Assembly: GCF_030268205.1 (NCBI RefSeq) | Contig: NZ_BSQF01000002.1 | Span: forward strand, 992,001-1,056,000 | Length of the DNA stretch: 64,000 bases | Direction of reading: 5' to 3' | DNA from: Allomuricauda sp. NBRC 101325 | GTDB lineage: Bacteria; Bacteroidota; Bacteroidia; Flavobacteriales; Flavobacteriaceae | Shown here: positions 17,670-26,462 of the stretch, one piece after another | Layout: each line of letters opens with the position of its first letter | Numbering within the stretch: the stretch's first letter is position 1 | Translations under genes and position numbers: made by a program | Notes under the pieces: model-generated | What the model was told of the DNA's origin: nothing | Database searches by the model: none | What the model saw: only the letters and a program-made list of their open reading frames with translations

Positions 17670-17677
17670 TACCTTTG
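17670..17677 (+). promoter_or_regulatory. -7 promoter element of aroC
   Basis: TACCTTTG matches TAnnTTTG and lies 23 bases before the aroC ATG. A weak TTTA stands about 20 bases upstream as a possible -33 element. Confidence 0.5.
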
Positions 17678-17700
17678 GCGGAAACCAATTTTTATACCGA

Positions 17701-18765
17701 ATGGCAGGAAATTCTTTTGGACAACTTTTTAGGCTTACCACCTTTGGTGAGTCACATGGAAGAGCCCTTGGTGGCGTGATTGATGGTTGTCCTGCAGGCA
17801 TACCTTTGGATGAAGTGATGATTCAAAATGAGTTGGACCGAAGAAAACCCGGACAATCTGCCATTGTTACCCAACGTAAAGAACCGGATACGGTTGAAAT
17901 TTACTCAGGTGTGTTTGAGGGTGTTACTACAGGAACGCCCATCGGCTTTGCCATTCACAATACCAACCAAAAATCACATGATTATTCCCATATCAAAGAT
18001 TCGTACCGTCCGTCGCATGCCGATTATGTGTACGATCAGAAATACGGATTCCGTGATTATCGAGGTGGAGGTAGAAGCTCAGCCCGCGAGACGGCAAGTA
18101 GGGTAGTGGCAGGAGCTATTGCAAAGCAATTTTTGAGTGAGATTAAAATCAATGCTTTTGTTTCCCAAGTTGGAGAGCTAAAAATGGAGACGCCCTACCA
18201 AGAATTGGATTTCGCCAATATCGAGTCCAACCCTGTTCGTTGTCCAGATACCGAAATGGCCAAAAAGATGGAAGATTACATCAAATCCATTAAAAAAGAA
18301 GGAGATACCGTCGGTGGGGTTATCACTTGCGTCATTCAAAATGTACCTATCGGTCTAGGAGAACCTGTTTTTGATAAACTTCATGCCCGTTTGGGAGAAG
18401 CCATGCTGTCCATCAATGCCGTAAAAGGATTTGAGTATGGTAGTGGTTTTTCAGGGGTTGCCATGAAAGGGAGCGAGCACAACGACGTTTACAACACCGA
18501 TGGCACCACAAAGACCAACAGGAGTGGGGGAATCCAAGGTGGAATCAGCAATGGCATGGACATTTATTTTAATGTGGCCTTTAAACCCGTAGCTACTGTG
18601 CTTCAAGCATATGACACTATAAATAAGGAGGGCGAAATGGTCTCGACCCAAGGCAAGGGCAGGCATGATCCCTGTGTGGTCCCAAGAGCGGTTCCCATCG
18701 TGGAGGCCATGGCAGCATTGGTGTTGGCCGATTATGCCCTTTTGGCCCGTACCAATAAAATCTAG
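17701..18765 (+). CDS. aroC: Chorismate synthase
   Basis: 354 residues, the standard length. The three family signatures are present: [18 protein letters not shown] near the N-terminus, the [11 protein letters not shown] flavin-binding segment near residue 121, and the C-terminal [18 protein letters not shown]. The enzyme converts 5-enolpyruvylshikimate 3-phosphate to chorismate, the last common step to aromatic amino acids, and needs reduced FMN. The gene is free-standing: its upstream neighbour is divergent and the symporter begins 57 bases downstream. Confidence 0.97.
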   Translation: MAGNSFGQLFRLTTFGESHGRALGGVIDGCPAGIPLDEVMIQNELDRRKPGQSAIVTQRKEPDTVEIYSGVFEGVTTGTPIGFAIHNTNQKSHDYSHIKDSYRPSHADYVYDQKYGFRDYRGGGRSSARETASRVVAGAIAKQFLSEIKINAFVSQVGELKMETPYQELDFANIESNPVRCPDTEMAKKMEDYIKSIKKEGDTVGGVITCVIQNVPIGLGEPVFDKLHARLGEAMLSINAVKGFEYGSGFSGVAMKGSEHNDVYNTDGTTKTNRSGGIQGGISNGMDIYFNVAFKPVATVLQAYDTINKEGEMVSTQGKGRHDPCVVPRAVPIVEAMAALVLADYALLARTNKI

Positions 18766-18822
18766 GCTTTCGGCTAGGTCGTTTCCTTTCTATAAAGTAT
18801 CTTACCAGCTTAAATTTATTTT

Positions 18823-20130
18823 ATGAAAAAATTGGAATTGCACTGGCAAATCCTAATTGGAATGGCCTTAGGTGTTTTATTTGCTTTGTTGATGGTTCAA
18901 TTCGAATGGGGACCAAAAATTGTATCCGATTGGATTAAACCATTTGGTAACATTTTCATCAACTCTCTTAAACTTATTGCTGTTCCATTAATTCTAGCAT
19001 CGCTGATAAAAGGGGTGTCGGACTTAAAAGATATTTCCAAGTTATCCAAAATGGGAGGGCGAACCATTGGTATTTATATTGTGACAACGGTAATTGCTGT
19101 TTCCATTGGATTGATGGTCGTTAATTTGGTAAAACCGGGCAGTTCCATTTCCGAAGACACCAGAAATGAACTTGTTGAAAATTATAAGGGCGACGCGGAC
19201 AATATAAAATCCGCAGCCGACAAACAAAAAGAAGCTGGCCCTTTGCAGGCATTGGAAGATTTGGTGCCAAGCAATATTTTTAAAGCGGCCAGTGATAATG
19301 GCAATATGTTGCAGGTTATTTTCTTCGCCATCTTTTTTGGTATTGGGTTGATATTGATACCTGAAAAAACCGCCGAACCAGTTAAAAAGTTTTTTGATGG
19401 GTTTAATGAGGTAATTCTCAAACTGATTGATATTATAATGTTGGCCGCTCCTTACGGTGTTTTTGCGCTTTTGGCGGCTTTGGTAGTGGAATCGCCCAGT
19501 TTAGACCTGTTTCAGGCCTTGGCGTGGTATGCCTTCTGTGTGCTGCTCGGCTTGATACTGATGCTTTGCGTTTATTTATCGATTGTTTGGATTTTTACCA
19601 AAACAAGTCCATCCTTCTTTTTGAAAGGAATATCTCCAGCGCAGTTATTGGCATTTTCAACCAGTTCCAGTGCCGCTACCTTGCCAGTGACCATGGAAAG
19701 GGTAGAAGAGCATTTAGGTGTGGAGGAAGAGGTTACCAGTTTCGTACTTCCAATTGGAGCTACCATAAATATGGATGGTACCAGTTTGTACCAAGCCGTC
19801 GCAGCTGTTTTTATCGCTCAGGCATTTGGAATGGATCTAAGTCTTTCCGCACAATTGGGAATCATAGTTACCGCTACCTTGGCTTCAATTGGTAGTGCTG
19901 CGGTGCCCGGGGCAGGAATGGTTATGTTGGTAATAGTACTTGCTCAAGCAGGGATTCCGGAAGCAGGATTGGCCTTAATATTTGCTGTGGACAGGCCATT
20001 GGATATGTGCCGTACCGTAGTGAATGTTACGGGGGATGCCACCGTTTCCATGGTCGTTGCAAAATCTGTGGGTAAATTGGGAGAGCCCAAGGTTAAAAAT
20101 TGGGATGACAATTTAGATCAGGTAAAGTAA
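18823..20130 (+). CDS. Dicarboxylate/amino acid:cation symporter (DAACS family)
   Basis: 435 residues with about eight membrane helices and two re-entrant loops. Family motifs are the serine-rich hairpin AFSTSSSAATLPVT, the central GATINMDGTSLYQ, and DRPLDMCRTVVNVTGDA in helix 8, which holds the substrate- and cation-binding Asp and Asn residues. It takes up glutamate, aspartate or C4-dicarboxylates with H+ or Na+. A hydrophilic insert (SISEDTRNELVENYKGDADN) between helices 3 and 4 is longer than in DctA and is common in Bacteroidota members. A strong terminator follows. Confidence 0.92.
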   Translation: MKKLELHWQILIGMALGVLFALLMVQFEWGPKIVSDWIKPFGNIFINSLKLIAVPLILASLIKGVSDLKDISKLSKMGGRTIGIYIVTTVIAVSIGLMVVNLVKPGSSISEDTRNELVENYKGDADNIKSAADKQKEAGPLQALEDLVPSNIFKAASDNGNMLQVIFFAIFFGIGLILIPEKTAEPVKKFFDGFNEVILKLIDIIMLAAPYGVFALLAALVVESPSLDLFQALAWYAFCVLLGLILMLCVYLSIVWIFTKTSPSFFLKGISPAQLLAFSTSSSAATLPVTMERVEEHLGVEEEVTSFVLPIGATINMDGTSLYQAVAAVFIAQAFGMDLSLSAQLGIIVTATLASIGSAAVPGAGMVMLVIVLAQAGIPEAGLALIFAVDRPLDMCRTVVNVTGDATVSMVVAKSVGKLGEPKVKNWDDNLDQVK

Positions 20131-20151
20131 GCTTTAAAGAAAAGAAATAGT

Positions 20152-20178
20152 AAAGGCCTCCAATTCGGAGGCCTTTTT
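20152..20178 (+). terminator. Rho-independent terminator after the symporter gene
   Basis: AAAGGCCTC and GAGGCCTTT form a 9-bp stem over a 7-base loop, continuing into a T run, 22 bases after the stop at 20130. It separates two convergent genes. Confidence 0.85.
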
Positions 20179-20185
20179 TGTTGTT

Positions 20186-22255
20186 TTAGAGGGAAATATA
20201 TCTGCCTCTTGGGAATTTCACTTGAAATGAAAATTGCTCCGTTTTACTATCTTTTGGTTGAAGGTTCATTGTCCATGTCAGCAAGCCTTTGGTTTCATCA
20301 TACGAAGCATTATTGGCCATAATATCGTCAATTTTAATTTCCTTGTTTTGGGATTTTGGGATCCTGTCCATAACCTTCAGGTTAATGGAACTGTTTTTGT
20401 TGTTTTTGATTTCAAGGACATAACTGCGGTCCACGATGCGGTTACTTCCCGCAAAGGATTTGCTTTTAAAATCACGGTCTTGTTTTCTGGTAACATTTAT
20501 ATTTTGATCAACCCCTAATGATAGTACCATTTCTTTTTTGGTGGTGTAGGGATCCAAAACAGTTTTACCGGCATAGGTACCTTCAAAGTAAATGTTCGCT
20601 TCACCCGGCAATAGTTGATGTTTTTCCCAATCCTTGAAACTTGCGGTCAGGTACACATTTTCATCCAATATAGGAGCTGCAAAATATTCGTAGGTGGCAG
20701 GAATTTTAAAAGTATTTACCTCAATGGCGGTTATATCCCCATCTGATTTAATGGTATATGGTTTTTTAATGGCAAACTCGGTTTTTGTTGCACTTTCTTG
20801 GGCAATACTTTTTCTGGTGGTGATGACCACCACGCCATTATCTCCTCGGCTCCCATAAATTTCGGAAGCATTGGCGCCTTTTAACACTTCAATATCTTGG
20901 ATTTCCTTTTCATCGATATCGCCCTCTTCAAACCCTTCAACCGGTACCCCATCTACAATATATAACGGTTGCATTTGTTTGATGGAGGAGGCACCACGAA
21001 TGGTTGAAATACCACGAATTGATACACCTGGAGCACGTCCAGCCAAAATTTCCTCTGTAGATATTGAAGTGACTGCCCCTGTTACATAGCCTGTCGCTAC
21101 GACTTCATCCAACGCTTTTACATTCTCTTCCATACTAACATTTATAATGGATGAATAAATGGGCATATCTTGGGAATGCATGCCAACGTAGGAGAAGCTC
21201 AATTCCTGTCCCATGGGTACGTCCAAGCTATAATTGCCATCGAAGTCGGATTGGGTGCCCGTAGAAGTACCTTTTATAATCACGTTGACTCCGGGAAGAG
21301 GGTTGCCGGATTTGTCTGTTATTGTTCCCACCACTTTTTTGACAGCTGGGTTGTAGCCATAACCTTTTTTCTTGGTCGTTGGTGCATAGCGCTTTTGGTA
21401 ACTGGAAACAAAGTTTAAATAATGCGTATCTAACCTTGGTTTGCTGATATTGTAATTGGGATTGCCCGTGGATAGGACAACGTTCACATGCTCCCAATCC
21501 TGACCTGTGTTCTGGTACACGTTGGCTTTATAGGCCAAGCTTAGATCTGTGCTCAATCCTGTGGATTTGATGTCGTAATTGGGCACCCAACCAGCATCTT
21601 CCACCAAATAGGAGAGGGTTGGATTTAAATTGGTGGCAATCGGTGCATCAAAAGTGATGGTAATTTCGCCCTGAGGCACTTCCTCACTATTATTGGCTTC
21701 TGCCAGTTGGCGTTGTAGATCATTGACTTCTTTTTTGAGTTCGTTGATCTTGAGAATGGTCTTGAAAATCTCATTTTTAATGCTCGTGATGCGTTCACGG
21801 TAATAGGTTCCAATTTGTTTGATGCGTTCAAGGTCCAACACTTGGCTGTCCCCATTCACAATTCGGTTGGAAGTGATCACCTTTTCCTCTTCCTCAAGCC
21901 CTGAAATGGTATTGCGTAAGATTGAAATTTCATAATCCAATTGGTCCAATCGGTTTTCCCATTCCTTGATTTTGGGATTACTTTCGGATTTTTCCAAATA
22001 ATTGATGTTGTACACAATGGATAGAATGGAAACTGGGCCCAATCCGGAAATCTGGATACTGCTTTCATCTATTTTGTGTGAAAGTCCAGTGAAAACAACC
22101 TCGTTGGAACCCTCTTTGAGTTGACAATTAGCGGTTCGGGTAATTTGGGCACCACTGAGGTAAACGGTCACCTCCTTGATTTTGGAAGGCGTTTTAAGTG
22201 CATTGGAAAAAACTAAAAATGGGGCTATCAGAAATAGAAATACTGCATTTTTCAT
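20186..22255 (-). CDS. MuiA-like DUF4139 protein with an inserted carboxypeptidase-regulatory and TonB-plug module
   Basis: The ATG at 22255 begins a signal peptide (MKNAVFLFLIAPFLVFSNA); 689 residues. The first ~100 mature residues match the DUF4140 N-terminal domain (VTVYLSGAQITRTANCQL). A coiled coil follows (~90-190), then the start of DUF4139 (ITFDAPIATNLNPTLSYLV, DAGWVPNYDI). At ~303-385 a CarboxypepD_reg-like domain intervenes (VVGTITDKSGNPLPGVNV), followed by a TonB-receptor plug (~390-480; LAGRAPGVSIRGISTIRG, PLYIVDGVPVEGF, IEVLKGANASEIYGSRG). DUF4139 then resumes to the C-terminus. No beta-barrel is attached to the plug. The protein is probably periplasmic or outer-membrane associated; function unknown. 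Confidence 0.85.
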   Translation of the reverse strand: MKNAVFLFLIAPFLVFSNALKTPSKIKEVTVYLSGAQITRTANCQLKEGSNEVVFTGLSHKIDESSIQISGLGPVSILSIVYNINYLEKSESNPKIKEWENRLDQLDYEISILRNTISGLEEEEKVITSNRIVNGDSQVLDLERIKQIGTYYRERITSIKNEIFKTILKINELKKEVNDLQRQLAEANNSEEVPQGEITITFDAPIATNLNPTLSYLVEDAGWVPNYDIKSTGLSTDLSLAYKANVYQNTGQDWEHVNVVLSTGNPNYNISKPRLDTHYLNFVSSYQKRYAPTTKKKGYGYNPAVKKVVGTITDKSGNPLPGVNVIIKGTSTGTQSDFDGNYSLDVPMGQELSFSYVGMHSQDMPIYSSIINVSMEENVKALDEVVATGYVTGAVTSISTEEILAGRAPGVSIRGISTIRGASSIKQMQPLYIVDGVPVEGFEEGDIDEKEIQDIEVLKGANASEIYGSRGDNGVVVITTRKSIAQESATKTEFAIKKPYTIKSDGDITAIEVNTFKIPATYEYFAAPILDENVYLTASFKDWEKHQLLPGEANIYFEGTYAGKTVLDPYTTKKEMVLSLGVDQNINVTRKQDRDFKSKSFAGSNRIVDRSYVLEIKNNKNSSINLKVMDRIPKSQNKEIKIDDIMANNASYDETKGLLTWTMNLQPKDSKTEQFSFQVKFPRGRYISL

Positions 22256-22364
22256 AGTGGTCGGATTTAATTGTTCATCCAAACCTACTTTTCAAAACAT
22301 TAAAATAAAACAACCACTAAAGTGATCCTGCCTCTTGAATTAGGGAACGAGGCTGATGAATGAG

Positions 22365-22769
22365 TTAACCCAAAAACTTGGCCTTTAGTTCGGGGGTTGG
22401 AATCATGCAGGATTCTTGTTTGCCAAACCATTTGTAACGGTTCTTGGCCACAAAATCATAAATGACATTTCGGAGGGAAGTAGGTATCCAATTGAAAATA
22501 GCGGTCAACCTCCAGAAACCACCAAGTTCTTTTGCAATTTCCAATGCAGCATCCGATTTGGTAAAATATGCCACTCCCGGTTCAATTAAGATTATCGAAT
22601 CAATATGGGTAGTGTCGATATGGCGTTGATTGACCAATTCTTGTCCCACTTCGCTTTGCAGGGCTGCATAGCGAAAAACATCTTTGTTGTCCCTTTTGAT
22701 CACAAATTGTATCGAGCCGTTGCAAAGGTTGCAAACCCCATCGAACAAGATGATTTTTTTATTTTCCAT
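22365..22769 (-). CDS. DCC-family thiol-disulfide oxidoreductase-like protein (DUF393)
   Basis: 134 residues. The name-giving start is present: ILFDGVCNLCNGSIQFVIKRD, with CxxC at Cys13 and Cys16, followed by FRYAALQSEVGQ. This is the DCC/DUF393 family, a thioredoxin-like fold presumed to act in thiol-disulfide exchange, though biochemical proof is sparse. No signal peptide, so cytoplasmic. It is a single gene between two repeat-bearing intergenic stretches. Confidence 0.85.
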   Translation of the reverse strand: MENKKIILFDGVCNLCNGSIQFVIKRDNKDVFRYAALQSEVGQELVNQRHIDTTHIDSIILIEPGVAYFTKSDAALEIAKELGGFWRLTAIFNWIPTSLRNVIYDFVAKNRYKWFGKQESCMIPTPELKAKFLG

Positions 22770-22813
22770 AGTGCTGTCAATCCTGCAGAGGCAGGAATCC
22801 TATTTCTTTACTA

Positions 22814-22821
22814 CAAAGATA
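22814..22821 (-). promoter_or_regulatory. Candidate -7 element of the DCC gene
   Basis: CAAAGATA reads TATCTTTG on the minus strand, a TAnnTTTG match 44 bases before the ATG at 22769. A CAAA (TTTG on the minus strand) lies only 14 bases further upstream, which is short for a -33 element. Confidence 0.4.
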
Positions 22822-22888
22822 CGCAGCTTTATAATCAAAGGCTAGTAGGTTGACACTAATGGCACGAATTCCCACGAATGGCGGAGAG

Positions 22889-22975
22889 TGTCATTTCGAA
22901 CCGAGCTGTGTGAGTGTGAGAAATCTCTTTTTTGGATTTCTCAATCGGAACTTTGTTCCTCATTTCGAAATGACT
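22889..22975. repeat. 87-bp interspersed hairpin repeat, copy A
   Basis: This copy and the one at 23853-23939 are the same length and differ at only two positions, in the same orientation. The ends are inverted (TGTCATTTCGAA against TTCGAAATGACT), and inside are two perfect hairpins, GAGAAATC/GATTTCTC and GGAAC/GTTCC. No coding capacity. The form is that of a small non-autonomous or REP-like element. Confidence 0.8.
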
Positions 22976-23014
22976 GTGGTACTACGTTGCTATGCTTTCT
23001 TGTCGAGACATTAA

Positions 23015-23758
23015 TTAATAACCAGCCAGACCATAAATTTCATCAGGACTAAGTTTGCTGAGTTCCAGAACGTCTTTGCCAGATTTTGCCATTGCTTTTC
23101 GAATGATATAATTTCCAGTACGGTATCCGACCGCCAACCTGCCATCGGGGTGCTGAAACATCCAATCTTGGTAGTTCGCATGTATCGGCAAGGCCAAAAT
23201 CTCCTTTACCCATTCCTCCGCGAGGGTTGCCTCTGGTGGGGTATCGGCTTCCGTGGATTCTCCAGTATATTCTTCGGAGAAAACAACCGCAAGCCCTTCG
23301 TTAATGGCCGCAATGGATATGCCAGGTCCGAATTTATTGTCCTGAATGGCCCAACCACGGGATAAATGGTGGAATTCATGAAAAATCGTATGCTTGAGTG
23401 CCGTTTTGGTCGCCATGGTAACTCCACCAGGAAAATTCTCTGAGATTTGAATGAAAACCACGGGTGGGGAATTGGTTTCGGTACGTCCGGTAACGCCCCC
23501 AACCACATCGAGGTCCCAATCCACAATTTCCAAGGATACCTGTATGCTGTCCGGTAGCGTGGGGAGTAGGGCCCTGATTTCTTTTTCCGATTCCAAGACC
23601 AACTCTTGAATGAGCTCTTTTTGATCCGTGGTAAATTTTCCGTCTTCTTCGGTAAAGGTGATGATGGAACTTGTGGGTTCTGAATTGTTCGGCGATTTTT
23701 TGCAATTGCTGATGACTACCAACGCAAGAACAAATGATAGAATTTTGATCGTTTTCAT
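23015..23758 (-). CDS. Putative zinc metallopeptidase lipoprotein (DUF2268-like)
   Basis: 247 residues. The lipoprotein signal ends VVISNC (lipid Cys19). A zinc-binding HExxH motif, HEFHH, sits at 127-131 in HTIFHEFHHLSRGW, and a downstream AINEGLAVVFSEEY supplies a Glu in the position of a third ligand. This is the pattern of DUF2268-like predicted Zn-dependent proteases. It should be anchored outside the inner membrane. The substrate is unknown. The gene is bracketed by the two 87-bp direct repeats, so it could be lost or moved as a unit. Confidence 0.7.
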   Translation of the reverse strand: MKTIKILSFVLALVVISNCKKSPNNSEPTSSIITFTEEDGKFTTDQKELIQELVLESEKEIRALLPTLPDSIQVSLEIVDWDLDVVGGVTGRTETNSPPVVFIQISENFPGGVTMATKTALKHTIFHEFHHLSRGWAIQDNKFGPGISIAAINEGLAVVFSEEYTGESTEADTPPEATLAEEWVKEILALPIHANYQDWMFQHPDGRLAVGYRTGNYIIRKAMAKSGKDVLELSKLSPDEIYGLAGY

Positions 23759-23852
23759 TGATGAATTATTTTACCTGTAGACTGGGTTGCGGCAAAAATG
23801 TTACATCATAAAATAAGAGCAAATCCATTTTATGTAGAACTGATGACAGGAT

Positions 23853-23939
23853 TGTCATTTCGAACCGAGCTATGCGAGTGTGAGAAATCTCTTTTTTGGA
23901 TTTCTCAATCGGAACTTTGTTCCTCATTTCGAAATGACT
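23853..23939. repeat. 87-bp interspersed hairpin repeat, copy B
   Basis: Direct repeat of 22889-22975 with two mismatches (GAGCTATGCGAG here, GAGCTGTGTGAG there). It ends 20 bases from the stop codon of the VOC gene, so its hairpins could act as a 3' stabiliser or terminator for that transcript. Confidence 0.8.
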
Positions 23940-23958
23940 TTGAGGATACCCCTTCGCT

Positions 23959-24345
23959 TTATTCCGTTATTTCGATCCAATTGCCTTCGGGGTCGGCAAT
24001 AACACTTTCGTAATAGCCATCGCCAGTGGTTCTGGGTTCTCCGATTATGGTATATCCGTTTTTGCGGATGGATTCGGTAAGTGCATCCACTTTTTGCTTT
24101 GAACCCACGGAAATGGCAAAATGGGCAAGACCAAGTTGGGTATCCCTATTCTCCAAAAATTCGGAAATATCGGGCCTGTGCATTAATTCGATACGTGCAC
24201 CTTTTTTAAAGGAAAGGAAATAGGAACTAAACTCTTTTTTTGGATTGTAATATTTTTCGCTGGATTCCAACTCAAAAAATTGTAGATAAAATGCTCTCAT
24301 TTTTTCTAGATCGGATGTCCAAATGGCGATATGCTCTAGCTTCAT
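23959..24345 (-). CDS. VOC-family (glyoxalase/bleomycin-resistance-like) protein
   Basis: 128 residues, one VOC domain made of two beta-alpha-beta3 units. Candidate metal ligands are His5 (LEHIAIWTSDLEKMRAFY), Glu53 in ARIELMHRP, His75 in GLAHFAISV and Glu122 at the end (DPEGNWIEITE). The protein resembles small lyase or glyoxalase-like members such as those annotated GloA-related or fosfomycin-resistance-like. The substrate is not predictable. Cytoplasmic, single-gene unit. Confidence 0.85.
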   Translation of the reverse strand: MKLEHIAIWTSDLEKMRAFYLQFFELESSEKYYNPKKEFSSYFLSFKKGARIELMHRPDISEFLENRDTQLGLAHFAISVGSKQKVDALTESIRKNGYTIIGEPRTTGDGYYESVIADPEGNWIEITE

Positions 24346-24418
24346 TACAGTTCTTTACTTAAAAGTATGGAATTTGGTTTAAGGTAGGGAACAGTGAAAC
24401 ATAGATTTTTTCGTAATG

Positions 24419-26104
24419 TTATTTTGGAATTCCTTTCTTATTTGGGTTGTCAATCCAACTTTTAACTTTTCCGATAAAATTCCAAACATCATTATCTGTA
24501 GGTTTCAAATAATTTGAATCTTGCGGGTTGTCTCCCATCTTTTCGAAAATATCAATCAACCACTTTGAACCATGACCTGTTGCCTCTAATTCAGTTAACC
24601 AGGATTCTAGCTCTCCATTTCGCACTATAAAGACTCCATATTCTTCTAATTGATTAAAAAAATTATTGCACGCTTCTTTATTTGGGTCATCAAGAATCTC
24701 AACTCCACCATCTCTTTTCATATTTTGACCTGATGTATCAAAAGCTGTTTTCAATGTTTGTCTTTGATTGTGAAATGCTTCATGACTTGGTTCTGGTATA
24801 AAAGCCCCATTTAATGGTTTTGAAAATACCTGACCACCTTCTTTCAACACATCTATGTCAACAATCCCAACTGCAGGAATCCCCAACTCTCTTAGAGGAT
24901 GGACAATATCCCACACTGTTTGTTTGTTTTGGGCATTAATGAAAAGGCAGTTCACTATACCTCTTTCATCTGATTCTGCTAGAAGTCTTTCATTGATTTC
25001 ATTATAGAAAGCTCTGTCTGAATCTGCCTCTGTTACAATTACGCATTCATAAAATAATCCATTGAGAACTCCAGTCGACCTCAATAGCGGATTTCTCATC
25101 AAGTCTAATATCTTATTCTTAGGTAATATTCTCGCGGTTGCTAAATTATCTTTATAGGTTAGTCTTACTATATTAAGTGGGGAACCAGACTGAATACAGC
25201 CCATTAAAAAGTGGGAACTATGAGTAGAAACGAAAAGCCTTTTTTTTGTAGCTCTTAAAGATTTGCCTATCTCACTACCCAATTTATTTGATAAAGATGG
25301 GTGGAGAAAAGCTTCTGGTTCGTCAATCAAAGTAATTTTTGGGTCGCCCGCCAATATTGTAGTTATGATTCCTGAAAATGCTTTTACACCATCACTAGCG
25401 TGAATTATTTCAATTGCATTTTTGTGAAAGTTAATAGATTCTGATTCCCACCCTTTCTCTTCCCTTTCTGAAACTGGTGCCCTATCTGAAAGTCGAACGC
25501 GGAGCTTACCAATATTTGTTGGGTCAACCACATAATATTTACCAAATGCTTCATGAACAATTCGTCTTACTTCTTCTCTAAGTTCATTATTAGTGAAGAG
25601 GTGGGATAGGTGATTATTTGGTGTTTTTTGAAGATCTCCTGCATTTTGCTCTGTCAATAAATTTAATCGATTTGTACCATCTAGCCGCATAGTGTACATG
25701 TCAATAAATGGTTGATAAAAACCTTGTCGAGTATTTGGATTCTGAGCTTCGTTAATCAGACCTTCTCTATTTACTTGTCGTCTAAGTGCTCTATTATTTT
25801 GAGGATTAATTTTTGATAAAATAACGTTGCCAGGGCTGACATCTTCGCCAATATTAGGAACAGTTTCTATTCGAGTAATCTCATCTTCAATTTCTTCTTG
25901 GGTAAACGATTCAAAAGTTAAATTATCTAGCACAAGGTCATTTGCCTGCCCATGAGTTCTTCTGCAAAAATTTTCTATTTCTATTAAAACCCGACTTTTT
26001 CCAGAATTATTTGGACCCACAAAAATAGTAATCGGAGTTAAATCAAAGCCAAGATTTGGCTGACCTTGGGAAGAACCTGATTTAAGTTTAATCTTTTCTA
26101 TCAT
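24419..26104 (-). CDS. OLD-family ATP-dependent nuclease-like protein (AAA ATPase + TOPRIM)
   Basis: 561 residues. Walker A is GPNNSGKS at 30-37, Walker B LIDEPEAFLHP at 259-269 and the switch His STHS at 293-296, as in ABC/SMC-type ATPases. A C-terminal TOPRIM domain has VTEADSDRAFY at 357-367 and VDIDVL at 415-420. This is the OLD (overcoming lysogenisation defect) layout shared by P4 OLD, GajA of Gabija and nucleases of retron and PARIS-like systems. No UvrD-like helicase or reverse transcriptase is adjacent, so it would be a stand-alone class 1 OLD. The gene is visibly more AT-rich than its neighbours and probably came by transfer. A defence role is inferred. Confidence 0.8.
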   Translation of the reverse strand: MIEKIKLKSGSSQGQPNLGFDLTPITIFVGPNNSGKSRVLIEIENFCRRTHGQANDLVLDNLTFESFTQEEIEDEITRIETVPNIGEDVSPGNVILSKINPQNNRALRRQVNREGLINEAQNPNTRQGFYQPFIDMYTMRLDGTNRLNLLTEQNAGDLQKTPNNHLSHLFTNNELREEVRRIVHEAFGKYYVVDPTNIGKLRVRLSDRAPVSEREEKGWESESINFHKNAIEIIHASDGVKAFSGIITTILAGDPKITLIDEPEAFLHPSLSNKLGSEIGKSLRATKKRLFVSTHSSHFLMGCIQSGSPLNIVRLTYKDNLATARILPKNKILDLMRNPLLRSTGVLNGLFYECVIVTEADSDRAFYNEINERLLAESDERGIVNCLFINAQNKQTVWDIVHPLRELGIPAVGIVDIDVLKEGGQVFSKPLNGAFIPEPSHEAFHNQRQTLKTAFDTSGQNMKRDGGVEILDDPNKEACNNFFNQLEEYGVFIVRNGELESWLTELEATGHGSKWLIDIFEKMGDNPQDSNYLKPTDNDVWNFIGKVKSWIDNPNKKGIPK

Positions 26105-26462
26105 GTTTTATTTATTACATCAATCTTATTTATTGCAATTTATTTTATATTTCCATACCCCTCTAAAAATAGGAGTATTAGCGATGAGCTATCTAATTTC
26201 ACAGAAATTTCCCTCACAATCAATAAGTTAATTTAGCTAGTTGTAAAAAAGTTATCAACCAGTCCCATTTTTCCGTTTCGGGAGAAAATGTATATTTGGA
26301 GTGCGAAACGTATTTATTTAATGCCCTCCAACCTCTACATGTCTTTATTAATAGATACAGGGTAGGCATACGGGTGCAAGTCCCGAAGACCAATCAGGGC
26401 ATAGCTTTGGTACGTTTCGCAGTGACCTATCCTCATTTGTTTAACTTATAAACTACTCTACT
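26105..26462. other. Intergenic region with promoter and structured leader
   Basis: The 358 bases between the OLD-like gene and the small CxxC gene contain an AT-rich part (26105-26280) in which nothing further is recognised, then a promoter and a strongly structured leader described separately. No ORF with a convincing start was found in it. Confidence 0.6.
26291..26298 (+). promoter_or_regulatory. -7 promoter element of the leader RNA
   Basis: TATATTTG is an exact TAnnTTTG match; TTTT at 26268-26271 stands 19 bases upstream as a weak -33 element. Transcription would begin around 26303, within a base or two of the first arm of the leader stem. Confidence 0.6.

Noticed and set aside
26360..26400. 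Cobalamin riboswitch
   Set aside because: Only the GGTGCAAGTCC-like loop resembles L5; the conserved 3' core (GCCACTG type) is missing and the downstream gene is unrelated to B12.
26321..26402. Possible tRNA, because CGGG-TGCAAGT-CCCG looks like a T arm and AGGGCA could close an acceptor stem
   Set aside because: Ten extra bases separate the arm from the closing stem, no proper anticodon or D arm can be drawn, and the T loop lacks TTC.
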